A stretch of 64,000 nucleotides of DNA from Hymenobacter sp. BT730 (GTDB taxonomy: Bacteria; Bacteroidota; Bacteroidia; Cytophagales; Hymenobacteraceae), in the NCBI RefSeq assembly GCF_030542105.1, contig NZ_JAUOFB010000002.1, positions 434,001 to 498,000 of the forward strand. Reading direction: 5' to 3'. A model generated the notes under the pieces. It worked only from the letters and a program-made list of their open reading frames with translations, was not told the DNA's origin and made no database searches. Made by a program: the position numbers and the translations under genes. Positions 25,365 to 34,848 of this stretch are shown here, in pieces; within the stretch, counting starts at the first letter, position 1, and every line of letters begins with the position of its first letter.

Positions 25365-26336
25365 ATGCGAATTTTGAAACGGTCTTGGCTTTGGTTTTCT
25401 GGCAGCTTATGGGGGCAGCAGTGGACGCTTATGCTGGGCCTGTTGTGCTTTGCGCAGTGCCACGGAAAGGGCCCCGATGAATCGGAGGAAGAAACCGAAG
25501 TACGGGCCCGCCCCGCGGTAACTGTAGTACAGGTGCATACGGATACCGTCTCGGATATTCTGCACCTGAGCGCGGTATCAGCGTATCCGGCCAAGGATGT
25601 GCTGCGGGCTACCACTACCGGCTACCTGCTGGCACCCGTACCTGTGCCGGGGCAGCGGGTACGCGCTGGCCAAACGGTGTTTACGCTGCAAACCAAGGAA
25701 GCCCGCACCTTGCACCTGGATAAGCTCACCGGCGACCCGCGCCTGCGCTTCAGTGGCATTGTGCGCATTGCGGCAGGTCGTGCTGGGGTGCTCGCCAGCG
25801 TAGATAAGCTGGCCGGCGACTACGTGCAGGATGGGGAACAACTGGGAGTGGTGTACGACCAAAGCCGTTTTGGTTTTGTGCTGGATGTGCCCGCTACCCA
25901 GTTGCGCTACGTGCGTACCGGGCAGCCCTGCCGCATCACCTTGCCCGATGGGCGCGTGCTGCCCGGCCGGGTAGCCGAGTTGCTGCCTACTACGGATATG
26001 TCAGCGCAAACCCAGCGCTATACCGTGCGGGTAGTAGGCTCCGCACCACCGCTCCCCGAAAACCTGGCCGTAACCATTGAAGTGGATAAAACCACTCCCT
26101 ACCAGGCCCAGACGCTTCCGCAGGAGGCCGTGCTCACTGACGAAACCCAAACCAACTTCTGGGTAATGCGCCTGCTCAATGACAGTACCGCCGTGCGCGT
26201 GCCGGTGCAGCCCGGCCAGGAACAGGAGGGGCACCTGGAAATCAAAAGCCCGAAGTTCTCCGCGCAGGACCGCATTTTGGTTACCGGCAACTATGGGCTG
26301 GAAGACACGGCGGCGGTGCGGCTGCTCAAGAAATAG
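25365..26336 (+). CDS. RND efflux periplasmic adaptor (membrane fusion protein)
   Basis: About 323 residues. The ATG at 25365 (MRILKRSWLWF) gives a signal or anchor segment ending near CFAQCHGKG; a GTG at 25320 that overlaps the previous stop is less likely. The lipoyl/barrel-sandwich half motif VPVPGQRVRAGQTVFTLQ and the beta-barrel segment (VLDVPATQLRYVRTGQPCRITLPDGRVLPGRVAEL) are visible, while the coiled-coil hairpin is very short. This short form resembles adaptors of heavy-metal or Bacteroidota-specific RND pumps. It lies between the TolC-like and RND genes in one operon. Confidence 0.84.
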   Translation: MRILKRSWLWFSGSLWGQQWTLMLGLLCFAQCHGKGPDESEEETEVRARPAVTVVQVHTDTVSDILHLSAVSAYPAKDVLRATTTGYLLAPVPVPGQRVRAGQTVFTLQTKEARTLHLDKLTGDPRLRFSGIVRIAAGRAGVLASVDKLAGDYVQDGEQLGVVYDQSRFGFVLDVPATQLRYVRTGQPCRITLPDGRVLPGRVAELLPTTDMSAQTQRYTVRVVGSAPPLPENLAVTIEVDKTTPYQAQTLPQEAVLTDETQTNFWVMRLLNDSTAVRVPVQPGQEQEGHLEIKSPKFSAQDRILVTGNYGLEDTAAVRLLKK

Positions 26337-26396
26337 CGTAGGCTAACCTCTGGCTTCTCGTTGCATATCAATTTATACCGTCACTGCTCGTTGCTC

Positions 26397-29300
26397 ATGC
26401 GCACTTCCTTTTTTCAGGCATACAAAGCACCCATTGCCGTGCTGCTGGCCTTGGCGCTGGCGCTGGGAGGGCTGGCCTATAAGCGCATTTCGGTGGCGCT
26501 ATTTCCGGAGGTGACGTTTCCAAAGGTGAAGGTTATTGCCGAAAACGGTCTGGAGCCGGTGGACCGCATGATGGTGACGGTGACCAAGCCCCTGGAAGAT
26601 GCCATGAAGCAGGTACCCGACCTGAAGCTGCTGCGCAGCACTACCAGCCGGGGCTCCTGCGAGATATCAGCCTACCTGGACTGGAATGTAGATGTAGTGC
26701 GCAGCCAGCAAACCATTGAATCGCGCCTGAATCAGATTCGGGCGGATTTGCCGCCTACCACGCAGATTACCGTGGAGCGTATGAACCCGGCTATTCTGCC
26801 GGTGATGGGCTACACGCTGGAAGCGCCGGGGCGTAGCGCCCTGGAATTACGCAAGCTGGCGCTGTACACCATTAAGCCCTTTCTCTCGCAGGTAGAAGGC
26901 GTATCGGCGGTGCACGTGCAGGGCGGACGCACTAAGGAGTACCAGGTGGAATTGCAGCCCGATCAGCTGGCGGCGCTCGGCCTGACGCCTACCGATATCA
27001 GCACCAGTCTGAGTCAGACCAACTTTGTGCAAAGCAATGGCTACCTCACCGACTACCGCCGCCTCTACCTGACGGTGACGGATGCCTCCCTGGTGTCGAA
27101 GGAAGACATCGAAAATGTGGTTTTGCGCAATGATAACCGCCGCATTGTGCGCCTCTCCGATGTAGCTACCGTGCGCGTGGGCGAGCAACCGGAATATACG
27201 CGCATCAACGCCAACGGCCACGATGCTGTGCTTATCTCCGTGTCGCGGCAGCCTGATGCCAACGTGGTGCAGGTATCAGAAGGCGTGAAAGCCAAAGTAA
27301 AGGCGCTGCAGGGCGGGCTGCCCCGCGGTATTCAGCTGAGCCCCTACTATGATCAGGCCGATTTCGTGTCGGAGGTGGTGCGCTCAGTGCAGGACTCTTT
27401 GTGGATCGGGCTGGCCCTGGCCCTGGTGGTCACGGCCTTGTTTTTGCGCTCCTGGCGGGCCACGCTCACCATTCTGCTGGCCATTCCCATTGCTTTGGCT
27501 CTAACGGTAACCGTGCTATACTTCGGGCTTGGTTATTCTTTCAATATCATGACGCTGGGGGCGCTGGCCGCTGCCATCGGGCTGATGATTGACGACGCGG
27601 TGGTGATGGTGGAGCAGTTGCACCGGATAGGCGAGGAGCACCCGCAGGCATCGGTCCATGAAATTGTGAGCCGCTCGGTACAGCATCTGTTGCCGGCGCT
27701 CATTGGCTCCTCTCTGAGCACCATCGTTATTTTCCTGCCTTTCGTGCTGCTGAGTGGGGTGGCCGGCGCCTATTTCAGAGTGCTGGCTACCACTATGGTC
27801 GTAGCCTTGCTGTGTTCTTTTGTGGTGGCATGGCTGGGCCTACCGGTACTCTATCTGCTTCTTTCCCGCAATAGGACGCAAGCAACGCAACCAGCCCCTG
27901 GTGTAGAGGAGACCCCGGCCGAAGAAACGGAACCGGAAATAAATGAGCCCGGCCTGGTGGAGGCCCAGCACCACGAAATTCCGTGGGTTCGCTCCGTTAT
28001 CCGCCATCCGCTGTGGAGTGTGTTTGGTATAGCGGGGCTGATGGGAGTAATGGTCCTGATTATTCCGCGCCTGGCCACCGGCTTTCTGCCGGAAATGGAC
28101 GAGGGCGCCATTGTGCTAGACTATAACTCGCCGCCCGGCACTTCCCTGGAAGAAACAGACCGAATGCTGCGGCAGGCCGAAAAGCTGATTCTACAGGTAC
28201 CGGAAGTGGCTAGCTACTCGCGCCGCACAGGTACCCAAATGGGCTTCTTCATTACGGAGCCAAACAGCGGCGACTTCCTGATTCGGCTGAATACCGCCCG
28301 AAAGCGCACCACCGATGAGGTGATTGATGACATACGCCAGCGCATCGAAAGCACTCAGCCCGCCCTTACCATTGATTTCGGACAAGTGGTAGGGGATATG
28401 CTGGGGGATTTGATGAGTACCGTACAGCCTATTGAAATTAAGGTGTTCGGCCCTAATGCCGAAACTCGGTATGGGCTGGCGGAAGAGGTGGCGGGCATTG
28501 TGGAAAAAACGGAAGGCACTGCCGATGTCTTCGATGGGATTGTGCGAATGGGGCCGGCCGTGGACGTGCGCCCGGAACCGCGCCGCCTGGCCCAGTTCGG
28601 CCTCACAGCCACCGACTTTCAGAGCCAGCTGCAAACCCAGCTGGCGGGCGTAGAGGCCGGTAGTGTGCTGGAAGGAGAGCAACTGCTCACCATTCGGCTG
28701 CGCTACCCGCGGGCCGCGCTGGCCTCCCTGCAGCAGGTGAAAGAGCAGCCCATTTTTCTGCCCACCGGCCAGCGCCTGCGTCTGGATGAGTTGGCTCAGG
28801 TGCAGGTAACAGCGGGAGAAGCCGAGCTGGAGCGCGAAAACCTGCAGGCCATGACAGCCGTGACGGCCCGCTTAAATGGCCGCGACCTAGGCTCGGCTAT
28901 GCAGGACATACGCCAGACCCTGGACCGAAACCTGAACCTGCCGCCCGGCTACTTTATTCAGTACGGCGGCAGCTATGCCGAGCAGCAGCAGTCATTTCAG
29001 GAGCTGCTCACCATTCTGGCTACGGCCTGTCTGCTGGTGTTTGCCGTAGGCCTGTTTCTGTTCAAAGACCTGAAAGCCGCCGGGCTTATCCTGCTGGTTG
29101 CTATTCTGGGTCCGGCCGGCGGCAGCCTTGCGCTTTACCTTACCAATACACCCCTCAATGTGGGCTCCTACACCGGTCTGATTATGGTGGTGGGCATCAT
29201 TGGCGAAAACGCCATTTTCACGATGCAACAGTTCAATGATGCCCGCCGTAGCTCGCCGGTGGAAGCGGCTATTGGCTATGCCATTGCCGCCCGCCTGCGC

Positions 29301-29504
29301 CCCAAGCTAATGACGGCGCTGGCCGCCATTGCTGCCTTGTTGCCGTTGGCCCTGGGCATTGGGGCCGGTGCCCAGCTCCATCAGCCCCTGGCCATTGCCG
29401 TAATCGGGGGGCTGGTGCTGGCCTTGCCTTTACTTCTGGTGGTGCTACCCAGCCTGTTGCGGCTGGCCTATAGCCGGAAGGGCAACCCTCCCGCATTAGC
29501 ATAG
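26397..29504 (+). CDS. RND-family efflux pump (inner-membrane permease)
   Basis: About 1035 residues, the normal length of RND transporters, starting at the ATG at 26397 (MRTSFFQAYKAPIAVLL). It has two six-helix halves, each with a large periplasmic loop. The proton-relay acid pair D399-D400 sits in helix 4 (GLMIDDAVVMVEQ), and GNN-like residues occur in the second half (GIIGENAIFTMQQFNDARR). Proton-driven export of drugs, lipids or metals is expected; the loops lack obvious CusA-type methionine clusters. It is the last gene of the TolC-adaptor-pump operon. Confidence 0.92.
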   Translation: MRTSFFQAYKAPIAVLLALALALGGLAYKRISVALFPEVTFPKVKVIAENGLEPVDRMMVTVTKPLEDAMKQVPDLKLLRSTTSRGSCEISAYLDWNVDVVRSQQTIESRLNQIRADLPPTTQITVERMNPAILPVMGYTLEAPGRSALELRKLALYTIKPFLSQVEGVSAVHVQGGRTKEYQVELQPDQLAALGLTPTDISTSLSQTNFVQSNGYLTDYRRLYLTVTDASLVSKEDIENVVLRNDNRRIVRLSDVATVRVGEQPEYTRINANGHDAVLISVSRQPDANVVQVSEGVKAKVKALQGGLPRGIQLSPYYDQADFVSEVVRSVQDSLWIGLALALVVTALFLRSWRATLTILLAIPIALALTVTVLYFGLGYSFNIMTLGALAAAIGLMIDDAVVMVEQLHRIGEEHPQASVHEIVSRSVQHLLPALIGSSLSTIVIFLPFVLLSGVAGAYFRVLATTMVVALLCSFVVAWLGLPVLYLLLSRNRTQATQPAPGVEETPAEETEPEINEPGLVEAQHHEIPWVRSVIRHPLWSVFGIAGLMGVMVLIIPRLATGFLPEMDEGAIVLDYNSPPGTSLEETDRMLRQAEKLILQVPEVASYSRRTGTQMGFFITEPNSGDFLIRLNTARKRTTDEVIDDIRQRIESTQPALTIDFGQVVGDMLGDLMSTVQPIEIKVFGPNAETRYGLAEEVAGIVEKTEGTADVFDGIVRMGPAVDVRPEPRRLAQFGLTATDFQSQLQTQLAGVEAGSVLEGEQLLTIRLRYPRAALASLQQVKEQPIFLPTGQRLRLDELAQVQVTAGEAELERENLQAMTAVTARLNGRDLGSAMQDIRQTLDRNLNLPPGYFIQYGGSYAEQQQSFQELLTILATACLLVFAVGLFLFKDLKAAGLILLVAILGPAGGSLALYLTNTPLNVGSYTGLIMVVGIIGENAIFTMQQFNDARRSSPVEAAIGYAIAARLRPKLMTALAAIAALLPLALGIGAGAQLHQPLAIAVIGGLVLALPLLLVVLPSLLRLAYSRKGNPPALA

Positions 29505-29531
29505 GCCCGAATTTGGGTAAGGCAGTAGGGT

Positions 29532-29948
29532 CTATTGCCAGATTAACACCAACGTACCCAGAATAATCAGCCCTGCCCCCAAGCCCCCTTGCCAGGTTAG
29601 TTTCTCTCCCAGAAATAACACTGACAGCAAAATAGCCAGCGCCACACTAAGCTTGTCTACCGGGGCTACCTTCGATACCTCCCCTACCTGCAACGCCCGA
29701 AAATAAAATACCCAGGACAGCCCGGTTGCTATTCCCGACAGGATCAGGAACGTCCAGTTGGTGCGTGTGAGGCTGCCCATCTGCTCCACTCCACCCCGAA
29801 AGTAGACAATACCCCAGGCCAGTACCAGGATAACCGCCGTGCGAATAGCGGTGGCCAGATTAGAGTCAACCCCCCTGATACCGATTTTAGCCAGCACTGC
29901 CGTGAGAGCGGCAAAAAGGGCGGAGAGCAAGGCGTAGAGCCACCACAT
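29532..29948 (-). CDS. Single-unit EamA family transporter
   Basis: About 138 residues with five hydrophobic segments. MWWLYALLSALFAALTAVLAK at the start, LSWVFYFRALQVGEVSKVAP in the middle and a C-terminal LGAGLIILGTLVLIWQ match one EamA repeat. Full-length EamA exporters have two repeats (about 300 residues); this is the half-size form, which dimerises in characterised small multidrug/metabolite transporters. The ATG at 29948 is chosen because the longer frame adds 17 polar residues. It converges on the RND operon with 27 bases between. Confidence 0.85.
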   Translation of the reverse strand: MWWLYALLSALFAALTAVLAKIGIRGVDSNLATAIRTAVILVLAWGIVYFRGGVEQMGSLTRTNWTFLILSGIATGLSWVFYFRALQVGEVSKVAPVDKLSVALAILLSVLFLGEKLTWQGGLGAGLIILGTLVLIWQ

Positions 29949-30020
29949 AGAAAGCCGAATAAAGAACTGAACTGATGGTGCCATAACGGCAACTGGCAAC
30001 TGACCGTTGCCTACTAAATG

Positions 30021-30055
30021 CCACAGAGGCTACCCGGATGGGGTAGCCTCTGTGG
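30021..30055 (-). terminator. Strong hairpin terminator of the large T9SS gene
   Basis: A perfect 15-bp stem (CCACAGAGGCTACCC / GGGTAGCCTCTGTGG) with a five-base loop, 29 bases beyond the minus-strand stop at 30084. Confidence 0.8.
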
Positions 30056-30083
30056 TTGGCGGAGTCAGGAAATTGTAGCCTGC

Positions 30084-33000
30084 TTATTCGACCACAATAC
30101 GCTGAGTCATGGTGCCATCGGCTACGGTGAGGCGCAGCATGTACACGCCCCGCGCCAGCCCTTGCAGCGACAACTGCTGCTCGCCGGTGGCGCCGGCTGG
30201 CAGGCTACGTTGCGCTACCTGCTGGCCCAAGGCATTGTAGAGCTGGAGCTGCACGCCTTTGCGGCCCAGCTCGCGGCCAATCTGCATTTTTAGCAGGTGA
30301 TGCGCCGGGTTTGGATATAGGGCTACCTGGGCCCGCAGCTTTTCGGGGAGAGTAGTGGTTATGGCGCTGCGGGTAAACAGAAGGGTGAAACGGCTCTGGT
30401 TCAAGCCGGCCGCGGACACGGAGAAACTGTAGGTGGGTAACTGCTTTAGATTGATGTTTTTACCCGTTTGCGCATCCCGCAGATATACAAAGGTGGTAGC
30501 AGGAACATTGAGCAGATAGGCGGCCCGGAATAAGTAGCTGCCCGCTGCCGGGGCGTTAATGGCCAGCGGTATTTCTACATCAGCGGTGCCTAGGGCCGGA
30601 CGCCCGTCAATGGCAAGCAGGGAGGTGCCTACGGCCGAGGCTAGCTGCGGCGCATTCTTAACGGGTACTTTGTACGCGTCAAAAGTAGGGTCGAAGGCGG
30701 CACTGGCACCTTGCTGGAAATACACAAACAGGGTATCACCAATGCCATTGCGGCTTAGCCCCAATTGGAGCAGCGGCCGGGTCTCATTGGTAGGCGGCGT
30801 ATAGGTGTGGGGAGTAAAGGTAGTAACGCGGGCGGAATTGGTAAAGGAGAATTTGCCCTGCGTGCCTGCCGTACTCACGTGGGTCAGAAATCCTTCGCCG
30901 GAACCAATAATCGGGCTGCCCCCAATGCCATTCACCGAGGCGCTATAAGCGCCGTTATGCTTCAGCTGATACACTGCCGCATCCAACCCAGTGGCAGTAG
31001 AATACACTTTTGTCCAGTCTACCGGCGAGGCGTACGGGTTGCCTACCAGGTGCCAGCCAGCCTGAGGCGGCGTACCCCGGTCGAGCAGGAATACATTCAC
31101 GGTGCCATTGAGCAGGGAACCAACAAAGTCAACGTTGCTGGCAGCAGTGCCGGCCGTGGCCAGGTAGCCTTTGCCGGTTACCATATTCTCACTGGTAGCC
31201 GCCGGCGACTTCCAGCCTTTCTGGAAATCAGCCGCCCAATCGTTCGTGCTGCCCACCCGGGATTGGTCGTAGCTGAAGATATTGGGGTAGGGCGTCACCT
31301 TACTGGGGTCGGAGGCAGTATTGTAGGCCGGGTTCACCACGGGCGTAAACCCGGGTGTGGTCAGATCCACCAGCGTAGTGCTTTGCACAGGAGTAGACAG
31401 CAGATAATCAGTGAAAAGACCATTGGGGGTGGGCGGCAGGAAATGCTGCACTACTGCATTTCCGACCACCGTGCCGCCATTGTTGTGTACCAGGGCCGAG
31501 CCACCGGCGGTAGAGCGAAGCAGCAGCGTTTTGCCGTTAGTCACCAGGTTCTGTTTCAGACTCAGCACTTGTAGCACCGTTAGCTCACGGGTGAGGGTAA
31601 GGGGGGCCGCACCGGTTACCTGGAGGCTGCGCACCTGCTGCGGCAGTCCTGCTCCGGTTACCTGGGCCGCACTGCCATTATACACGTAGTTGGCAAATGG
31701 GCTGAAGGTGAGCGTAGTACCCCGCACGCTGCCCGTGGCGCCATTGGCAGAAATGCCTTCGGCAGCGCCAATTTCCAGTGTGGCCCCATCGGCTAGGGTA
31801 AATTTGTTGGCGGTGGCCAGGAAAGCACCCGTGCGTAGAATGCCGCCTTGCTGCACCGTCATGTTTTGCGCCGCGGTAAGCGGCCCGGTCAGGATGGCAA
31901 CACCCGTACCCGTTACGGTTACGTTGTTGTAGTTGCCCTGCACATTCATCTGCTTGTCTACAATCAAGTCGCCCAGCTCCAGCGTTTTAAAAGTTACGGG
32001 GCCGGCCACGGGGCTATCCACCCCAGTACCGCAGTTCTGGCGCACATAAAACTGATAGGAAGTATTGGGTGTGAGCCCGGTAAGCTGTTTAGTGGTGGCA
32101 CCAATAACCGTCAGCACGGTACCGGTACCCTGCGTAAAGCCCTGTTTCCCATACTCTACCCGGTAAGAGGCTACCGTACCAGCACCCGCCGACCAGTTCA
32201 GGGTAGCATCAAAGGCAGTAATGCCACTCGTATTCAGGTTGGTAGGTACTTCGCAGACAGGTGCCGAAGTAGTAAAGCTTTTAGGGCCTACCCGCACACT
32301 GGTCAGCCCATTGGAGCACGTCTGCGTGACGTAGAAATCGTACTGCGTGCTGGCCGTTAGTCCCGTGATAGTGGTAGGGGAGCTACTGATGTTCTTGACA
32401 GTGCCTGCCCCGGGCGTAAAGCCTTTGGGGCCGTATTCTATTTTGTAGGAGGCGCCACCCGCGCTGGCCGTAAAGCCCAGGGTGGCCGCGGTAGAATTGA
32501 TGTTGGTAGCCGTCAGGGCAGTGGGCGCATCACACACTTTAGGAGTGGTGACGCAAATCGTAAATGCCCCCGTGGTGGCCGTGGTAGGGCTAGCCGCGTA
32601 GGAGTATACCCGCACATAATAGGTGGCGCCAGGGGTTAGGTGCTGGGCACTGATGGAGTCAGTGCTGCCAGCGCCGCCCTGGTCCTTACAGCGCAGCTTA
32701 GTGCCGGGGCAGGCTCCGGAGCGCAGCTCCAGCGCTATATCCACCGCGCTATTGGGCGTTACGGAGATGCCCTGCGCCGAGGCGGCAGCCACAAACTTAT
32801 ACCACACATCATCATCCGGATTGCCGCAGGCACCATCATTGGGGAGCGTAGTTTGCGTAGCGCTGAACAGCGTACCGCTGATAGGCTGGCAGGTCAGGCC
32901 CGGCGTCAGGCTAATGGCGTTGGCGCAGTTATCGTTTACAGGTGGCGAATCGGGGCGGTCAATACATACCGTAAACTTGGCAGCATTGCCGCTATACTGG

Positions 33001-33854
33001 GCGTTGAAGTAAGAATACACCCGCAGGTAATAGGTTTCCCCGGGCGTCAGATTCGTGGCGGTTAGCACTTCATTATCTGAGGAGAACAGCGACGTCAGGG
33101 TGCCGCAGTTGCCCCGGAAAAGCTGGTGTACCATGTCGGTGCCACCCGTAGGGTCAACGGTGATTATGTGCTGCACGGAGGTGGCCACAAACGAGTACCA
33201 CACATCATCATTAGCCTCGCCGGTGAAAGAGTCGGGGTCTGAGGGCGTGGCGCCGGCAACGGTGCCTACCGTACCCGTGCACGTCTTGCTGGGCGTAAGG
33301 GAAATGGCGCTGGTGCACTCGTCGTTGGCGGGAGCCGGGCCGGGGTTATTCAGGCAGATGGTAAAGGCACCACTAGCTACAGTTTGCGGGTTGCCGAAGT
33401 AGGAATACACCCGCAAATAATAGGTAGCCCCAATGGTGAGCCCCGACACCACCATAATTTCGGGGTCGGAGGATTTGATGGAGACCAGACCGCCGCAAGT
33501 GCCGGAAAACAGCTGCTGCACTAAGTCCGTACCGCCCGTGGCATCCAGAGTAATAGTGTGCTGTTTGGAGGTAGCCACAAACTTGTACCACACATCGTCA
33601 TCGGCCTGGCCCACACTAGGAGCTGGTCCCGAGCCGCTGGCCTCGAACAAGGTGCCGGCCAGCGGCGTGCAGGTAGCGCTGGCGGTTATCGTTGTTGCAT
33701 TAGTGCATAAGTCGTTGCCTGGGGCCGCATAAGCACCTAAGCTTAGCAGACAGGCCAGAAGGAGTAGCCAGCTTCGGGTAATCAGAAAGAAGGGTGGGAG
33801 GGTTGGCCGCCCACTTCCAGGCTGGGCACAGCCCGCTTTGTAAGGGTGTTTCAT
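30084..33854 (-). CDS. Large secreted repeat protein: three DDDVWYKFVA-type domains, two FN3 domains, T9SS sorting domain
   Basis: About 1256 residues from the ATG at 33854; a longer frame adds 24 residues before the signal segment (SWLLLLACLLSLGAYA). Next come three related beta domains of about 130 residues, each starting ND-x-C-x-x-A and containing DDVWYKFVA or DDVWYSFVA and YYLRVYSYF, similar to pre-peptidase C-terminal or cell-wall domains. Then follow two fibronectin type III units starting CDAPTAL and CEVPTNL, a beta-helix-like region with DGATLEIGAAEG, and a C-terminal T9SS type A signal (LYPNPAHHLLKMQ to GTMTQRIVVE). No catalytic motif is seen. A surface adhesin or matrix protein is likely. 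Confidence 0.9.
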   Translation of the reverse strand: MKHPYKAGCAQPGSGRPTLPPFFLITRSWLLLLACLLSLGAYAAPGNDLCTNATTITASATCTPLAGTLFEASGSGPAPSVGQADDDVWYKFVATSKQHTITLDATGGTDLVQQLFSGTCGGLVSIKSSDPEIMVVSGLTIGATYYLRVYSYFGNPQTVASGAFTICLNNPGPAPANDECTSAISLTPSKTCTGTVGTVAGATPSDPDSFTGEANDDVWYSFVATSVQHIITVDPTGGTDMVHQLFRGNCGTLTSLFSSDNEVLTATNLTPGETYYLRVYSYFNAQYSGNAAKFTVCIDRPDSPPVNDNCANAISLTPGLTCQPISGTLFSATQTTLPNDGACGNPDDDVWYKFVAAASAQGISVTPNSAVDIALELRSGACPGTKLRCKDQGGAGSTDSISAQHLTPGATYYVRVYSYAASPTTATTGAFTICVTTPKVCDAPTALTATNINSTAATLGFTASAGGASYKIEYGPKGFTPGAGTVKNISSSPTTITGLTASTQYDFYVTQTCSNGLTSVRVGPKSFTTSAPVCEVPTNLNTSGITAFDATLNWSAGAGTVASYRVEYGKQGFTQGTGTVLTVIGATTKQLTGLTPNTSYQFYVRQNCGTGVDSPVAGPVTFKTLELGDLIVDKQMNVQGNYNNVTVTGTGVAILTGPLTAAQNMTVQQGGILRTGAFLATANKFTLADGATLEIGAAEGISANGATGSVRGTTLTFSPFANYVYNGSAAQVTGAGLPQQVRSLQVTGAAPLTLTRELTVLQVLSLKQNLVTNGKTLLLRSTAGGSALVHNNGGTVVGNAVVQHFLPPTPNGLFTDYLLSTPVQSTTLVDLTTPGFTPVVNPAYNTASDPSKVTPYPNIFSYDQSRVGSTNDWAADFQKGWKSPAATSENMVTGKGYLATAGTAASNVDFVGSLLNGTVNVFLLDRGTPPQAGWHLVGNPYASPVDWTKVYSTATGLDAAVYQLKHNGAYSASVNGIGGSPIIGSGEGFLTHVSTAGTQGKFSFTNSARVTTFTPHTYTPPTNETRPLLQLGLSRNGIGDTLFVYFQQGASAAFDPTFDAYKVPVKNAPQLASAVGTSLLAIDGRPALGTADVEIPLAINAPAAGSYLFRAAYLLNVPATTFVYLRDAQTGKNINLKQLPTYSFSVSAAGLNQSRFTLLFTRSAITTTLPEKLRAQVALYPNPAHHLLKMQIGRELGRKGVQLQLYNALGQQVAQRSLPAGATGEQQLSLQGLARGVYMLRLTVADGTMTQRIVVE

Positions 33855-34197
33855 AGCAGGTAGTAGAAAAAGATTAGAAGAAAAGCCGCGGCTCAGGCTA
33901 AGTGCCGAAACCAGGATCAAAAGCACCGTAGCATATGGCCCCAGGCCCCTTTCAGGCCGCTAACCGGCCTGCCGAATTGAGTATCTCTGGGGGATTGAAA
34001 GGCAAACATCGGAATGATTCTGAGACATTTCCAGTGAATCACATCATTATGTGATGCTATAAAATCTTGTTTTATTCTGGTATTCAGGAGCTGCTAACAA
34101 GCCCAGAGTTCTTGTTGGGCTACCATATTTCCCGTGCTGCGTCCTCCTTTTTTGCCAAATGCCGTATCTTCTGTACCTGTAACCAGCCGCCTTTTTT
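33855..34197. other. Divergent intergenic region
   Basis: About 340 bases between the minus-strand T9SS gene and the plus-strand oxidoreductase operon. It includes the palindrome at 34038-34055 and GTATCTTCTG near 34162, a poor match to the -7 element. No gene is visible. Confidence 0.5.
34038..34055. promoter_or_regulatory. Operator-like palindrome upstream of paoA
   Basis: ATCACAT-CATT-ATGTGAT is a perfect 7-bp inverted repeat with a four-base spacer in the divergent intergenic region. It is the size of a dimeric regulator site. Which regulator binds it, if any, is unknown. Confidence 0.35.
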
Positions 34198-34848
34198 ATG
34201 CATCCTGATACTTTCGACCCCACCGCCGGGGGACCTCCGCCCGAGCAGCGCCCGGACGACGGCTCCCGCCGAACCTTCATCAAGCAGGCTTCGGGCATCT
34301 TAGGATTGGCCGTTGCCCCGCCCTTTATCAGCCAGGCCGAGAAGCTGGCTGCCTACACCGGCAAAGTGGAAGGGGCCACGGAAATGAAGCTGAAAGTGAA
34401 TGGTAGCATACGCACCCTGCGTCTGGAGCCGCGCGTCACGCTACTGGATGCATTGCGCGAAAACCTGAATCTGACGGGCTCCAAAAAAGGCTGCGACCAG
34501 GGCCAGTGCGGGGCCTGCACCGTGCTGGTAGATGGCCGCCGCGTGAACAGCTGCCTCACCTTAGCCATTACTACCCAAGGCAAAGAAATTACCACCATCG
34601 AAGGTCTGGCGAAAGGAGAGGAGCTGCACCCTATGCAAGCCGCTTTCCTGAAGCACGACGGCTTCCAGTGCGGCTACTGCACCCCGGGCCAGATATGCTC
34701 GGCCGTGGCCTGCGTGCAGGAGGGCCATACTAAGAATGATGCTGAAATTCGGGAGTGGATGAGCGGTAACCTGTGCCGCTGCGGTGCCTACCCCAACATT
34801 GTGGCCGCTATTAAGGAAGTAGCCGGGAAAGGAGACGGTAAGTCATGA
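34198..34848 (+). CDS. paoA: Aldehyde oxidoreductase 2Fe-2S subunit, Tat-exported (PaoA type)
   Basis: A 216-residue iron-sulfur subunit of the xanthine oxidase family. An N-terminal twin-arginine signal (S23-R24-R25-T-F-I-K) implies folded export to the periplasm. The plant-type [2Fe-2S] ligands are C99, C104, C107 and C119 (GCDQGQCGACTVLVDG ... NSC). The second cluster motif is QCGYCTPGQ with CRCG. It passes electrons from the Mo site to FAD. The next gene starts at 34845, overlapping by four bases (ATGA), a sign of translational coupling. E. coli PaoA has the same layout. Confidence 0.9.
   Translation: MHPDTFDPTAGGPPPEQRPDDGSRRTFIKQASGILGLAVAPPFISQAEKLAAYTGKVEGATEMKLKVNGSIRTLRLEPRVTLLDALRENLNLTGSKKGCDQGQCGACTVLVDGRRVNSCLTLAITTQGKEITTIEGLAKGEELHPMQAAFLKHDGFQCGYCTPGQICSAVACVQEGHTKNDAEIREWMSGNLCRCGAYPNIVAAIKEVAGKGDGKS

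Noticed and set aside
30021..30055. Possible regulatory hairpin in the leader of the EamA gene
   Set aside because: It lies 29 bases after the stop of the T9SS gene on the minus strand, so terminator function explains it.
30765..31574. Plus-strand frame of 269 codons
   Set aside because: Antisense shadow of the T9SS repeat protein.
31900..33700. CRISPR-like or tandem DNA repeats in the T9SS gene
   Set aside because: The periodicity is at protein-domain scale (about 130 codons), with no short direct repeats and spacers.
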